A DNA stretch of 64,000 bases, taken from the NCBI GenBank assembly GCA_012797815.1, contig JAAZOK010000047.1:23839-87838 (forward strand), written 5' to 3'. The stretch is from Chloroflexota bacterium (GTDB lineage: Bacteria; Chloroflexota; Anaerolineae; Anaerolineales; Anaerolineaceae). The position numbers were made by a program, and so were the translations under genes. This document shows, piece by piece, positions 1-8,457 of this stretch. Within the stretch, counting starts at the first letter, position 1, and each line of letters starts with the position of its first letter. The notes below the pieces were generated by a model that did not search any database, was not told where the DNA came from, and saw only the letters and a program-made list of their open reading frames with translations.

Positions 1-1
1 T

Positions 2-265
2 CCAACCATGCAAGGGGAGACCAAATTATCCATCCCAGCAGGAACGCAATCCGGAAAGATATTCCGTTTACGCGGAAAAGGGTTCCCCCACGTCCATTCC
101 AACAGCGCCGGCGACCAGTTAGTAGTTATCGACGTGGATATTCCAAAACGATTGACCAAAGAACAGCGAGAATTATTCGAAAAGCTGGCTGATACTCTGG
201 ATAGTGAAGTACACCCCCAGGAAAAAAGTTTTATGGATAAATTGAAAGAGGTATTGGGTGGATAA
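2..265 (+). CDS. dnaJ: DnaJ chaperone, C-terminal fragment (5' end outside window)
   Basis: The reading frame is open from the window edge, so only the last 87 residues are visible. They match the end of the second substrate-binding beta domain of DnaJ (IPAGTQSGKIFRLRGKGFP, then a VDIP strand) followed by the short C-terminal dimerisation helix. DnaJ is the J-domain co-chaperone that delivers unfolded clients to DnaK and stimulates its ATPase; the J domain and zinc fingers must lie upstream. The stop overlaps the GTG start of prmA by 8 bases. Chloroflexota and Firmicutes often have dnaJ-prmA together at the end of the heat-shock operon, which fits. The family is secure; DnaJ versus the zinc-free CbpA type cannot be decided from this fragment. 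Confidence 0.88.
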   Translation, partial: PTMQGETKLSIPAGTQSGKIFRLRGKGFPHVHSNSAGDQLVVIDVDIPKRLTKEQRELFEKLADTLDSEVHPQEKSFMDKLKEVLGG

Positions 266-1160
266 ACATAGTTGGGTTGAAGTATCGTTTTTACTCCCAG
301 GCGAACAGGCTGAATCCGTTGCCGAGATTCTCAACCGCTATGCCCATCAGGGAGTGGTCATTGAACGCGATATGCAATCCAACGATAAAAATCAGATGAA
401 AGTTTTTGCCTATCTGTTGGATGACAATACCCTGGAACACAACAAACTGGAGATCGAAAAAGCTATTTTCTATCTGGGGAAGATTCTACCAGTGCCTGCT
501 CCAACCTACCGCCCGATACGCGATCAAGATTGGATGGCAGCCTGGCGGCAATTCTACAAACCCGTCGATATCGGACATAAACTTCTCATCATCCCCGCCT
601 GGTATGATGAGAAGAAGATCGTTGATGCACGCATCCCCATCCGCATCAATCCCGGCATGGCATTTGGCACAGGCACCCATCCCACCACGCAGCTCAGTTT
701 GGAATTACTCGAACACTACCTGCAGCCGGAACAAACCATGATCGATGTAGGCTGTGGGTCGGGCATTCTTTCTATCGCTGGAATTCTATTAGGAGCAACT
801 CATTCTATTGCAGTGGATGTGAGTCAGGCAGCTGTGCTTTCCACTCACGAGAATAACGCACTGAACAAAGTAGAAGATAAGATTGAGGTCGCCAAAGCAT
901 CGGTCAGCGAGGTCAAAGCCGGAAACTTCTCCTATCAAAAAGCACCGCTGGTAGTCGCCAATATACTCCTCAAAGTTTTAGAAGACCTATTTGATATTGG
1001 CATGGGCGATCTGGTGAACGATGAAGGCATCCTGCTTATTTCGGGTATTCTGGTGGACCAGATGGACAGCATTGAAGAAAAAGCCCGGGCAAATGGGTTT
1101 ACCCGGGTTGACAGCATCGTTCAGGATGACTGGGCTGGATTGGCTTTTAAGAAGAATTAG
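258..1160 (+). CDS. prmA: Ribosomal protein L11 methyltransferase PrmA
   Basis: PrmA is a cytoplasmic SAM-dependent enzyme that trimethylates amino groups of ribosomal protein L11. The 300-residue length is normal. The N-terminal third is the small L11-recognition domain, and the catalytic part begins near residue 130 with GTGTHPTT (137-144), a PrmA hallmark, followed by the SAM-binding loop DVGCGSG (163-169) and the acidic VDVS strand end near 187. VVANIL near 233-238 corresponds to the NPP-like motif IV, as is usual in PrmA. The start is GTG at 258 inside the dnaJ end; no later ATG would keep the N-terminal domain. It is probably translated by coupling to dnaJ. Confidence 0.93.
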   Translation: MDKHSWVEVSFLLPGEQAESVAEILNRYAHQGVVIERDMQSNDKNQMKVFAYLLDDNTLEHNKLEIEKAIFYLGKILPVPAPTYRPIRDQDWMAAWRQFYKPVDIGHKLLIIPAWYDEKKIVDARIPIRINPGMAFGTGTHPTTQLSLELLEHYLQPEQTMIDVGCGSGILSIAGILLGATHSIAVDVSQAAVLSTHENNALNKVEDKIEVAKASVSEVKAGNFSYQKAPLVVANILLKVLEDLFDIGMGDLVNDEGILLISGILVDQMDSIEEKARANGFTRVDSIVQDDWAGLAFKKN

Positions 1161-1570
1161 GCTTCTTCCGGTTCAATCACGAACTCGGTGGTGATTTGCG
1201 CCTTCCCCTTCAGGGTCGCTGCCACGGAACAATACTTCCCCTCCGATAATTCGATCGCTTTTGCGACATCTTTTTCATTCAAACCCCGTCCAGCCAGGAT
1301 ATATTTCAGATGAATCTTTTCAAAGGTCCATGGGGGGTCAGCTGCCTGTTCGGCAGAAACCTGTACTTCATACTTCGTCAGTTTGATCTTGCGTTTTTCC
1401 AGAATTCCAACCACATCCACCGAACTGCATGCCCCTAACGCCACCAGCATCAGTTCGGATGGTTTCATCCCAACTCCCTCATCCGGGGTAGATAATACCA
1501 CAGAGTGGTTGGTCGAATCCACTCCCATAAATTTTTTTCCTTCTATCCACTTAACCACTGCATTTGCCAT
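1157..1570 (-). CDS. OsmC/YhfA-family protein
   Basis: A 137-residue OsmC-like protein. Members reduce organic hydroperoxides through two cysteines, though the YhfA-like branch has no proven role. Both family cysteines are here: C48 in GACSSVDVVGIL and C114 in GKYCSVAATL. The spacing fits OsmC-like proteins acting on small oxidised substrates. The start at 1570 was preferred over an ATG 12 bases upstream because GGAG lies 6 bases before it, and that GGAG sits inside the alternative start. It converges on prmA with a 4-base overlap of the two stop regions. It stands alone on this strand, with the lexA promoter behind its start. Confidence 0.85.
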   Translation of the reverse strand: MANAVVKWIEGKKFMGVDSTNHSVVLSTPDEGVGMKPSELMLVALGACSSVDVVGILEKRKIKLTKYEVQVSAEQAADPPWTFEKIHLKYILAGRGLNEKDVAKAIELSEGKYCSVAATLKGKAQITTEFVIEPEEA

Positions 1571-1635
1571 CTTGTTCTCCAAATTATTTTGATTTGCCGT
1601 CTTTATGATAATACAAATTATTCATTTCCATCCTC

Positions 1636-1664
1636 TTGACACAGAACGTATGTTCCGGTATATT
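1636..1664 (+). promoter_or_regulatory. lexA promoter with embedded SOS box
   Basis: A near-consensus sigma-70 promoter: TTGACA at 1636-1641, a 17-base spacer, and TATATT at 1659-1664. Inside the spacer lies GAACGTATGTTC (1644-1655), a match to the Gram-positive SOS operator CGAACNNNNGTTCG. LexA bound there would block RNA polymerase, so this is classic autoregulation. It was read directly from sequence; binding itself is inferred. Confidence 0.9.
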
Positions 1665-1703
1665 ATTAGTACATTTGTCCAACTATTTATTGAGGAGCGC
1701 GAT

Positions 1704-2432
1704 ATGGCACGCAAATCAGAAGGGCTAGGATCCAGGCATAAGAAGATCATGCGTTTTCTGATTGACTTTCAAAAAGAAAACGGCTATTCCCCTTCCATTC
1801 GGGAAATCGGGGAAAGCATTGATGTTAAATCAACTTCCCTGGTAGATTATTACCTGAACCAGCTGGAAGAAATGGGCTATATTTCCCGCGAGAATCATAT
1901 CTCACGCAGTATTTGTATCAAGAAAGAGATCGAAAGCAAAGAATCACTGGCATCACGGGTTAGCGGTGCGGTTCAAAAAGCCGGCGAAACGATCGATGAA
2001 TTACTGCAAATTCCAGTCATGGGTCGTATCGTCGCCAGTGAACCCATCCCCATGCCCGCTTCGGACATGAACTACTTTGATCCCGAAAGCAGTATCGAGA
2101 TCGCCCGCAGTTTGTTGCCGGCAAAAGAAAAGATAGACGAGCTGTTCGCATTGGAAGTTCAGGGCGATTCCATGATCGATGCCATGGTAAATGACGGGGA
2201 TGTCGTCATCATGAAACGTACCAACCAGGCTGCCAATGGAGAAATGGTAGCGGTGTGGCTGGATGATAAAGATGAAACTACCCTGAAGTACTTCTATAAA
2301 GAAACCAACCGCATCCGGCTGCAACCCGCCAACCCAAACATGGGTCCAATTTACATCAACAACCCTGCCAGTTTACGCATTATGGGCAAGGTGGTGATGG
2401 TCATCCGCCAGATCCAAAGTATCGCTGCATAA
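1704..2432 (+). CDS. lexA: SOS repressor LexA
   Basis: LexA represses DNA-repair genes until RecA filaments trigger its self-cleavage. The start at 1704 (242 residues) has GAGGAG 6 bases upstream; an upstream in-frame extension would run through the promoter and was dropped. Residues 8-70 form a winged helix (RHKKIMRFLIDFQ, then SIREIGESIDVKSTSLVDYYL). The C-terminal S24 peptidase domain has the catalytic serine S156 in GDSMI and lysine K195 in TTLKYF. The cleavage loop reads GRIVASEP, so the scissile bond would be A111-S112 rather than the usual Ala-Gly. It is about 35 residues longer than E. coli LexA, mainly in the linker at 70-100. It is transcribed alone and ends at a terminator. Confidence 0.93.
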   Translation: MARKSEGLGSRHKKIMRFLIDFQKENGYSPSIREIGESIDVKSTSLVDYYLNQLEEMGYISRENHISRSICIKKEIESKESLASRVSGAVQKAGETIDELLQIPVMGRIVASEPIPMPASDMNYFDPESSIEIARSLLPAKEKIDELFALEVQGDSMIDAMVNDGDVVIMKRTNQAANGEMVAVWLDDKDETTLKYFYKETNRIRLQPANPNMGPIYINNPASLRIMGKVVMVIRQIQSIAA

Positions 2433-2433
2433 C

Positions 2434-2458
2434 AAAAATCCCCTCACGGGGATTTTTT
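2434..2458. terminator. Intrinsic terminator after lexA (bidirectional)
   Basis: Stem ATCCCC (2438-2443), loop TCAC, then GGGGAT (2448-2453), flanked by A5 on the left and T6 on the right. The symmetry lets it serve both lexA and the convergent SDR gene, whose stop codon overlaps it. Confidence 0.88.
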
Positions 2459-3281
2459 ATTCCATTTTATAAGCGACCATTTCTTCACATTTTTTCCACA
2501 TGGCTTGTTGTAACGCCTTATCATAAGTCTGCTGGGCACTCTGGATGGGTTTGCCCTCTTCAAAGTATTTTCCGTTCCATTTCGCCACTTCATCAGCCGA
2601 TGCCAGATAGACAGAAGTACGCGCACCTTCTTCCAGGCTGATGCCCTGCATGTCAGGGAAAGCACTATGTAATACTTTGGTATCGACCGTACCAGGATGA
2701 AGACAATTGGCCGTTACGCCGCTACCTTCCAGTTTCTGTGCAAGGGCATAGGTAAACAATACATTGGCAAACTTAGAAAGCTTATATGCGCCCCATCCAT
2801 GATAGGTAGCCGGATCATTTATCCTTTCCAAGTTCGGTTCACGAACATGATGAGCTATCGAAGTGACCGTGATGATACGAGCAGGCTGACTGGCTTTCAA
2901 TTTATCCAACAGCAGCAACGTTAATAAGAACGGAGCCAATTGGTTTACGGCGAAAGTGAGTTCATATCCATCGCCGGATCGTTTGAAATCCGGACTATGA
3001 ATCCCGGCATTATTGATCAGCACGTGCAGTGATTTTTCTTCCTCTTTGATCTGTTGTGCTAACCCGCGCACCGCATCCAGTGCGGCAAAATCGGCAACAT
3101 AACCCTTCAATTCCGCATCCGCCTGCTTCCGCGTAATTTCCGCAATCGTTCGATCTACCTTCTCTTGACTGCGACCGTGGATAAGAACACGTGCACCTTG
3201 CAGCGCCAAGACGCGCGCTGTTTGTTTTCCGATACCAGCGGTTGAACCGGTTATCAGGATCGTTTTTTCTGTAGAGAACAT
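2457..3281 (-). CDS. Short-chain dehydrogenase/reductase (retinol dehydrogenase-like)
   Basis: A 274-residue classical SDR, a cytoplasmic NAD(P)-dependent oxidoreductase. The cofactor-binding motif TGSTAGIG is at 11-18, NNAG at 90-93, catalytic serine S141, and the YxxxK pair Y166/K170. HGRS at 35-38 places an arginine after the second strand, which usually favours NADP(H). The overall pattern (LHPGTVDT after the active site) resembles the retinol-dehydrogenase/WWOX-like group, but bacterial members act on varied carbonyls and the substrate cannot be read from sequence. It stands alone between the lexA terminator and the LysM lipoprotein gene. Confidence 0.88.
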   Translation of the reverse strand: MFSTEKTILITGSTAGIGKQTARVLALQGARVLIHGRSQEKVDRTIAEITRKQADAELKGYVADFAALDAVRGLAQQIKEEEKSLHVLINNAGIHSPDFKRSGDGYELTFAVNQLAPFLLTLLLLDKLKASQPARIITVTSIAHHVREPNLERINDPATYHGWGAYKLSKFANVLFTYALAQKLEGSGVTANCLHPGTVDTKVLHSAFPDMQGISLEEGARTSVYLASADEVAKWNGKYFEEGKPIQSAQQTYDKALQQAMWKKCEEMVAYKME

Positions 3282-3303
3282 TTATCGTTTACCCTGCTTT
3301 CCC

Positions 3304-4248
3304 TTATTGGCTGTAAATCGCTTCGACCAACAGATCAACATTAACCATTGGATTGCCGGCAGAATAGATAAAGCCACTCATTTCAATAACACCCAGGTCA
3401 TCCAGAGTAGCAATCTTCTCAATGCGTCTCACCCCCACAATATTTCCGTTTGTGTCCTGTGCGACAACCGCGAGCCACACTTGTACTGTTTCCCCTGCGA
3501 CACCGTTCACAAACACTCGCGCAGTAACCTGCCCTGTCAATCCATCTGCAGAGATCACCCGGGATTCATCCAGCAGGCTGGTCTCCACATAGCGATCTGC
3601 ATTCTCCACCGGTAGCGCGGAAACCAATTGATAGCTATAACGATATGGCTCCGGAACCGGAGGAGGAAAATATGCTGAAAGCGGCAGCGCTGCGCCACTT
3701 GGGATCATGTTCAGTGGTGCAGCAGCAGTCTGAGCAGCTAAAACATTCGCCCCTTCATCTCCTATGGTTATTTCCACCAGCACATTTTCTACCGCGCTTT
3801 CATTTTCATTCTTCGCTTCCATAAAACACCACAGCCCACCACTCTTTTCTCGATAGCAATTCGGTTCTGATAAAAGAACCGGCGCAGGGGTGGATCCGGA
3901 TATCACTTCAGCAGTGCTGGCGCTCTTGGGGGGGATCAATATTTGCATGCCAACCACCATCGCGTTCGGGTTGATCTCGGGATTAGCCTGGATCACGTCC
4001 GCCATATTGAGCCCATATAAAAGTGCGATACTCGACATGGTTTCCCCTGCCTGGACAATATGATAGTTGGGAGTTGGTGAAGGGGTGGGAAATGGTGTGG
4101 GCGTCAATTCAGCAGACCCATTCCCGGTCGCCAACACCGCAGTTTTTCCATAGGGGGTCAAATCTGACGCGCTGTAATCGGCTTGCGGTACATTACAAGC
4201 CGCCAGAAAGAAGACCAGACAAACCGGTAGAATTAAATTGCGTTTCAT
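3304..4248 (-). CDS. LysM-domain lipoprotein
   Basis: A 314-residue secreted lipoprotein. A short signal ends in the lipobox LAAC (C18 from this start), so it should be anchored in the membrane's outer leaflet. A Thr/Pro-rich linker (TPTPFPTPSPTP) leads to one LysM domain (about residues 62-107, YHIVQAGETMSSIALLYGL), which binds peptidoglycan glycan chains. The remaining about 180 residues resemble beta-sandwich domains seen in Chloroflexota envelope proteins, with no catalytic motif I recognise. The ATG at 4248 was preferred over the TTG at 4251. A TATAAT on the minus strand at 4263-4258 puts the predicted transcript start about 3 bases before the ATG, and there is no Shine-Dalgarno sequence. 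It is divergent from the C39-like gene. Confidence 0.82.
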   Translation of the reverse strand: MKRNLILPVCLVFFLAACNVPQADYSASDLTPYGKTAVLATGNGSAELTPTPFPTPSPTPNYHIVQAGETMSSIALLYGLNMADVIQANPEINPNAMVVGMQILIPPKSASTAEVISGSTPAPVLLSEPNCYREKSGGLWCFMEAKNENESAVENVLVEITIGDEGANVLAAQTAAAPLNMIPSGAALPLSAYFPPPVPEPYRYSYQLVSALPVENADRYVETSLLDESRVISADGLTGQVTARVFVNGVAGETVQVWLAVVAQDTNGNIVGVRRIEKIATLDDLGVIEMSGFIYSAGNPMVNVDLLVEAIYSQ

Positions 4249-4310
4249 CAACAGGAAATTATACTTTTGGATAAATACTTTTATAATGGTATTAATAAAG
4301 TTTAAAGATT

Positions 4311-4973
4311 ATGAATTATCCTAAACCGCACAACCTGGATGTCCCCCCGAAAGAGGAGCAATCACCCATCCAAAAAACTTTTCCCTCCTTCTTCGGACAA
4401 TTCTATATGTCTCAGGGCTTTCGTGAAAAAGGGGTGATTTCTAACGATTGTGGACCGACCAGCCTGGCAATGATCATTAATGTTATTCTGGCACAAGAAA
4501 ATATCCGGAATTTGAGTTTGCGCAAAGAAAACATCATCTACCAATCCCGTTTTCACTTTTGGGATCGCATTCCCACCAAATTACCCACGGTGGGAGGGGC
4601 TACCGCCCCATGGGGGATCGTTTCTGCTTTCAACCAGTGGATGTTGAAATTAGGGCTGTCATGGAGTGCCGAGCGCATCAGCGGGGCAGACCGGCATACC
4701 ATCATCAAGAACATCATCTCAGGAAAATATATTTCTGCCTTGAAAGTGTGGAAGAATGGCGGTGCACACTGGGTCGATATCATCGATTTTTCATCTGAGG
4801 ATAATATGGTGTACACCCTTGATCCCAATCCATATCTGGTCCACCTTCCACAGAATCGCCGGGTGCAAAAAGAAAGCTGGGATAAATTTGCATCAGACTG
4901 GCAAAGAAGAAAACCGTGGGGGTATTTGTTCGGTATCGACCGGGAACTGATCGTTTACTCACGCAATCTCTAA
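4311..4973 (+). CDS. C39-like cysteine peptidase-fold protein
   Basis: A 220-residue papain-like protein of the C39 type. The triad can be read as C47 in NDCGPTSLAM, H153 in GGAHWVDII and D171 in TLDPNP. No signal peptide or membrane segment is visible, so it is probably cytoplasmic, or exported by an unseen route. No ABC-transporter or bacteriocin gene lies nearby, so a leader-peptide maturation role is not supported; a protease or transglutaminase-like function is open. A TATAAT at 4282-4287 gives a leader of only about 17 bases with no clear ribosome binding site. Confidence 0.72.
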   Translation: MNYPKPHNLDVPPKEEQSPIQKTFPSFFGQFYMSQGFREKGVISNDCGPTSLAMIINVILAQENIRNLSLRKENIIYQSRFHFWDRIPTKLPTVGGATAPWGIVSAFNQWMLKLGLSWSAERISGADRHTIIKNIISGKYISALKVWKNGGAHWVDIIDFSSEDNMVYTLDPNPYLVHLPQNRRVQKESWDKFASDWQRRKPWGYLFGIDRELIVYSRNL

Positions 4974-4992
4974 AAAATCATTCTGGTTTGAT

Positions 4993-5001
4993 TGGTATAA
5001 T
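4993..5001 (+). promoter_or_regulatory. Extended -10 promoter of glyQS
   Basis: TGGTATAAT is an extended -10 element (TG-N-TATAAT). No good -35 hexamer sits 16-18 bases upstream, as is common for extended -10 promoters. It predicts a leader of about 34 bases carrying GGAG before the glyQS ATG. Confidence 0.65.
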
Positions 5002-5041
5002 TCGGGGATTGAACGAAAACTGAATTATTTGTGGAGTGATT

Positions 5042-8000
5042 ATGAGTGACGCGCTGAAATTCCAGGAAATCATCTTAAAACTGCAGGATTATTGGTCTAA
5101 AAACGGTTGTTTGATCTGGCAACCCTACTACACCCAGGTAGGAGCCGGCACCATGAACCCTGCTACTTACCTGCGTGTCATAGGTCCCGAACCCTGGAAC
5201 GTAGCATATGTAGAGCCATCCGTCCGTCCCGATGACGGGCGTTATGGTGAAAATCCCTACCGCTTGCAACAGCACTATCAATTTCAGGTCATTCTAAAAC
5301 CCGATCCGGGCAATCCACAAGAATTGTATCTGAATTCCTTGCAAGCCCTTGGAATAGATCCGCTTGAACATGACATCCGCTTTGTAGAAGATAACTGGGA
5401 ATCTCCCGCACTGGGAGCCTGGGGATTGGGTTGGGAAGTGTGGCTGGATGGGCAGGAAATCACCCAATTCACCTATTTTCAGCAAGCCGGGGGGATCGTA
5501 CTGGAACCCGTCTCGGTGGAGATTACCTATGGATTGGAACGGATCGCCATGGCATTACAGGGCAATTACAACTTCCGCACGATCCAATGGAACGATCGAT
5601 TCACCTACGGAGATGTGAACTATCAGGGTGAAAAAGAGCACAGTATCTATTACTTTGAAAAGGCGGATGTGGATAGCCTGCGCACGATGTTTGACCTTTT
5701 CGAAAAGGAAGCCAACGCCTGCCTTGAAAATGGGCTGGTATTGCCAGCGCATGACTATATTCTAAAATGCTCCCATACCTTTAATATTCTGGATACCCGT
5801 GGGGCAGTCGGGGTAACTGAACGACAGGCACTTTTCTCCCGTATGCGCGATCTGTCTCGTAAGGTAGCGACCGAGTATCTCAAACAGCGCGAGGAATTGG
5901 GATTCCCCTGGCTGGAAAAGAAGGTCACCGGGCAAGAGAGCGAGCAGGACGCGCAACTTTCCCTGGATGGCGCGGTGGCAGATCTACCCACTGAGCCGCA
6001 ATCTTTCCTTTTCGAGATCGGTACTGAAGAATTACCCGCCCAAGATTTGAGTGACGCCCTGGCTCAACTCCATCAGAATACGATTGCCATATTAGATGGA
6101 TTGCATCTTGGTTATGACAGCGTAAAAGTGATGGGAACTCCCCGCCGGTTGGTTATTTTTGTTAATAAACTGAACGCCAGCCAACCCGATATCCGTGAAA
6201 TCGTCAAGGGTCCGCCAGCCGCCAATGCTTTTGATGCACAGGGAAAGCCCACCAAAGCGGCAGAGGGATTTGCGCGCGGCAAAGGGGTCAAAGTGGAAGA
6301 TCTCAAGATTACCGAGATGGACGGTGGCAGTTATGTGACCGCAGAAGTGTTCAATAAAGGGAAACCTGCCATGCAGGTTTTGCCTGAAGCACTTGAAACA
6401 ATGCTCGCCGGCATCCGCTTCAACAAATCAATGCGCTGGAATGAAAGCAACGTCGCATTCTCGCGTCCTATCCGCTGGTTGTTAGCTCTATACGGGGATA
6501 ATGTCATCCCCGTACGCTATGCAGATTTGAATGCCGGCAACATCACCCGTGGGTTACGATTCCACGAACAGGACGCGGTCGAGATCGATGATGCCGCCCA
6601 CTATTTTGAGTTTATGAAATCTCAGGGCATTATCCTGGATGTGAATGAACGCCAACAAGCTATCACCAACCAGGTAGAACAGTTATGCAGCAGCATCCAT
6701 GCCGACAAGGATTTGGATGAAAAGTTGGTAGAAGAAGTGAATAATTTAGTGGAGGCGCCCACCGCATTGTTGGGAAATTTCTCGAAAGAACATCTGGAAT
6801 TGCCCAAAGAAGTTTTGATCGATGTAATGAAAAAACATCAGCGCTATTTTCCCATGGTTGCACCGGATGGAAAAATGCTTGCGAATTTCGTCACCATCCG
6901 TAATGGAGATGATCAGCACCTATCAATCGTCGCGCGTGGTAATGAAGAAGTCATCAGCGCCAGATTCAAAGATGCTGCATTCTTCATCAATGAGGATCGC
7001 CAGCACGATCTCGAATGGTTCCGGCTCAAACTGGGCACACTCACCTTCCATCTGGCACTGGGATCCATGCTGGATAAAAACCGGCGGATCGAAAAAGTGG
7101 TCGATGACCTTCTGCCCCAATTCAAACTCAATCTAATTCAAGCCGACGCTGCAAAACGGGCTGCTTTTCTTTGCAAAGCCGATCTGGTGACCAATATGGT
7201 CGTTGAGATGACATCCCTGCAAGGGATAATCGGGAAATATTACGCCAGTCTATCCGGAGAAACAGAAGACGTGGCAATAGCCATTGAGGAACAATATTAT
7301 CCACGTTTTGCAGGGGATCGAGCTCCCACCTCAAAGCTTGGGCTTATCGTCGGACTAGCCGACCGCTTGGATTCCCTGGCCGGGCTATTCGCGGCACAAA
7401 TGGCGCCCAGCGGGACAAAAGATCCCTTCGCGCTACGCCGTGCAGCCATCAGCATTATTCAAAATCTGATCGAATGGGAATTGGATTTCAATGTTGAACA
7501 AGGCTTGAGAACGGCCACGAAATACCTACCGATCAAAATGGAAACCACCGATTTTGCTGCTTGTGTCGATTTTGTCAAGGGACGTCTTTCAAATTACCTG
7601 CTCGACAAAGGATTCCGCTACGACATCGTCTCCTCCGTTGAAGAAACACTCGGCATCACCCCCTATCGCGCCTTTGTTGCAGCGCAACAGCTTTCAAACT
7701 GGGTAGCGCGGGAAGATTGGCTTGAGATCCTGCAAGCATTCTCCCGCTGTGTTCGCATAACCCGCGAGCTTGAGACGCAATTTTCCGTTGATCCCGCACT
7801 GCTCGCCGATAAGGAGGAAAAGCAATTATACGATGCGGTGAAGGCGTCGCTTTCAACCGAACGCCAGGCTGGATCCGTCGATGATATGCTGAACGCATTT
7901 ATGCCGCTGATCCCCACCGTCAATGCGTTCTTCGATAAAGTCCTGGTGATGGCAGAAGAACAAAAAATTCGCGAGAATAGGCTGGGATTGCTCCAACAAA

Positions 8001-8053
8001 TTGTCAGCCTTTCTCAAAACGTGGTCGATTTCTCGAAACTAGAAGGATTTTAG
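5042..8053 (+). CDS. glyQS: Glycyl-tRNA synthetase, fused alpha and beta chains
   Basis: This enzyme charges tRNA-Gly with glycine in the cytoplasm. Most bacteria of this type make separate alpha (about 300 residues) and beta (about 690) chains; here both are in one 1003-residue protein. The alpha part (1-300) begins with the standard [12 protein letters not shown] and carries [16 protein letters not shown] and [18 protein letters not shown] short acidic linker at about 298-320 leads into the beta part, which starts with the usual [13 protein letters not shown]. The C-terminal anticodon-binding region runs to the end. The ATG at 5042 is chosen over the GTG at 5036 because GGAG at 5033-5036 is spaced 5 bases from it. 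There is no frameshift at the junction. Confidence 0.95.
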   Translation: MSDALKFQEIILKLQDYWSKNGCLIWQPYYTQVGAGTMNPATYLRVIGPEPWNVAYVEPSVRPDDGRYGENPYRLQQHYQFQVILKPDPGNPQELYLNSLQALGIDPLEHDIRFVEDNWESPALGAWGLGWEVWLDGQEITQFTYFQQAGGIVLEPVSVEITYGLERIAMALQGNYNFRTIQWNDRFTYGDVNYQGEKEHSIYYFEKADVDSLRTMFDLFEKEANACLENGLVLPAHDYILKCSHTFNILDTRGAVGVTERQALFSRMRDLSRKVATEYLKQREELGFPWLEKKVTGQESEQDAQLSLDGAVADLPTEPQSFLFEIGTEELPAQDLSDALAQLHQNTIAILDGLHLGYDSVKVMGTPRRLVIFVNKLNASQPDIREIVKGPPAANAFDAQGKPTKAAEGFARGKGVKVEDLKITEMDGGSYVTAEVFNKGKPAMQVLPEALETMLAGIRFNKSMRWNESNVAFSRPIRWLLALYGDNVIPVRYADLNAGNITRGLRFHEQDAVEIDDAAHYFEFMKSQGIILDVNERQQAITNQVEQLCSSIHADKDLDEKLVEEVNNLVEAPTALLGNFSKEHLELPKEVLIDVMKKHQRYFPMVAPDGKMLANFVTIRNGDDQHLSIVARGNEEVISARFKDAAFFINEDRQHDLEWFRLKLGTLTFHLALGSMLDKNRRIEKVVDDLLPQFKLNLIQADAAKRAAFLCKADLVTNMVVEMTSLQGIIGKYYASLSGETEDVAIAIEEQYYPRFAGDRAPTSKLGLIVGLADRLDSLAGLFAAQMAPSGTKDPFALRRAAISIIQNLIEWELDFNVEQGLRTATKYLPIKMETTDFAACVDFVKGRLSNYLLDKGFRYDIVSSVEETLGITPYRAFVAAQQLSNWVAREDWLEILQAFSRCVRITRELETQFSVDPALLADKEEKQLYDAVKASLSTERQAGSVDDMLNAFMPLIPTVNAFFDKVLVMAEEQKIRENRLGLLQQIVSLSQNVVDFSKLEGF

Positions 8054-8054
8054 G

Positions 8055-8336
8055 ATGGCACAGGTTGAAAAAGTTGAAAACGTGAGCTTTCCCAATCCAA
8101 AAGACGGATATTTGAAAACACTGGAAATCTTGCCGGAATTGGGAATGGATATCTGGAAGACCCGCGAGATCGCCAACCTCATCTTAGCCCGCAAAAAAAA
8201 GAAGGATCACCAGATCCAGTGCAACATCATCTTCAATCTCAATAACACGGTCAGCATTACCCTGGAATCAGAACAGGAGAATGAGGTGGACCTGCAATCG
8301 TTGGCTGAACAGATCTTCAACGCTATTGCGACATAG
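8055..8336 (+). CDS. Hypothetical protein downstream of glyQS
   Basis: A 93-residue protein I do not recognise. Its ATG follows the glyQS stop by one base, so it is almost certainly co-transcribed and translationally coupled. It has no signal peptide, membrane segment or cysteine pair. The composition is mixed and charged, with a lysine run (RKKKKDHQ) near residue 46 and a predicted alternation of helix and strand (IQCNIIFNLNNTVSITLESEQ). Position suggests a role near translation, but that rests on context only. Codon use looks like that of its neighbours, which supports a real gene. Confidence 0.65.
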   Translation: MAQVEKVENVSFPNPKDGYLKTLEILPELGMDIWKTREIANLILARKKKKDHQIQCNIIFNLNNTVSITLESEQENEVDLQSLAEQIFNAIAT

Positions 8337-8432
8337 ATTTTTGGGATGTTGCATTCCACAAAGTTTTTGATCCATGTCCCCACCTCCGTGGTATTGACCG
8401 GGCATCTTTCTGTTCCGACATCATTCTGCTCC

Positions 8433-8438
8433 TATAAT
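8433..8438 (+). promoter_or_regulatory. Candidate -10 box of dnaG
   Basis: TATAAT located 20 bases before the dnaG ATG in a short intergenic region. No convincing -35 hexamer is seen at the right distance. The predicted leader is about 13 bases. Confidence 0.4.
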
Positions 8439-8457
8439 TAAAGTAAGTTGAGTTTTT

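Noticed and set aside
1605..1703. A 33-residue extension of LexA
   Set aside because: It would be translated through the promoter and SOS box and lacks a ribosome binding site; the start at 1704 has GAGGAG.
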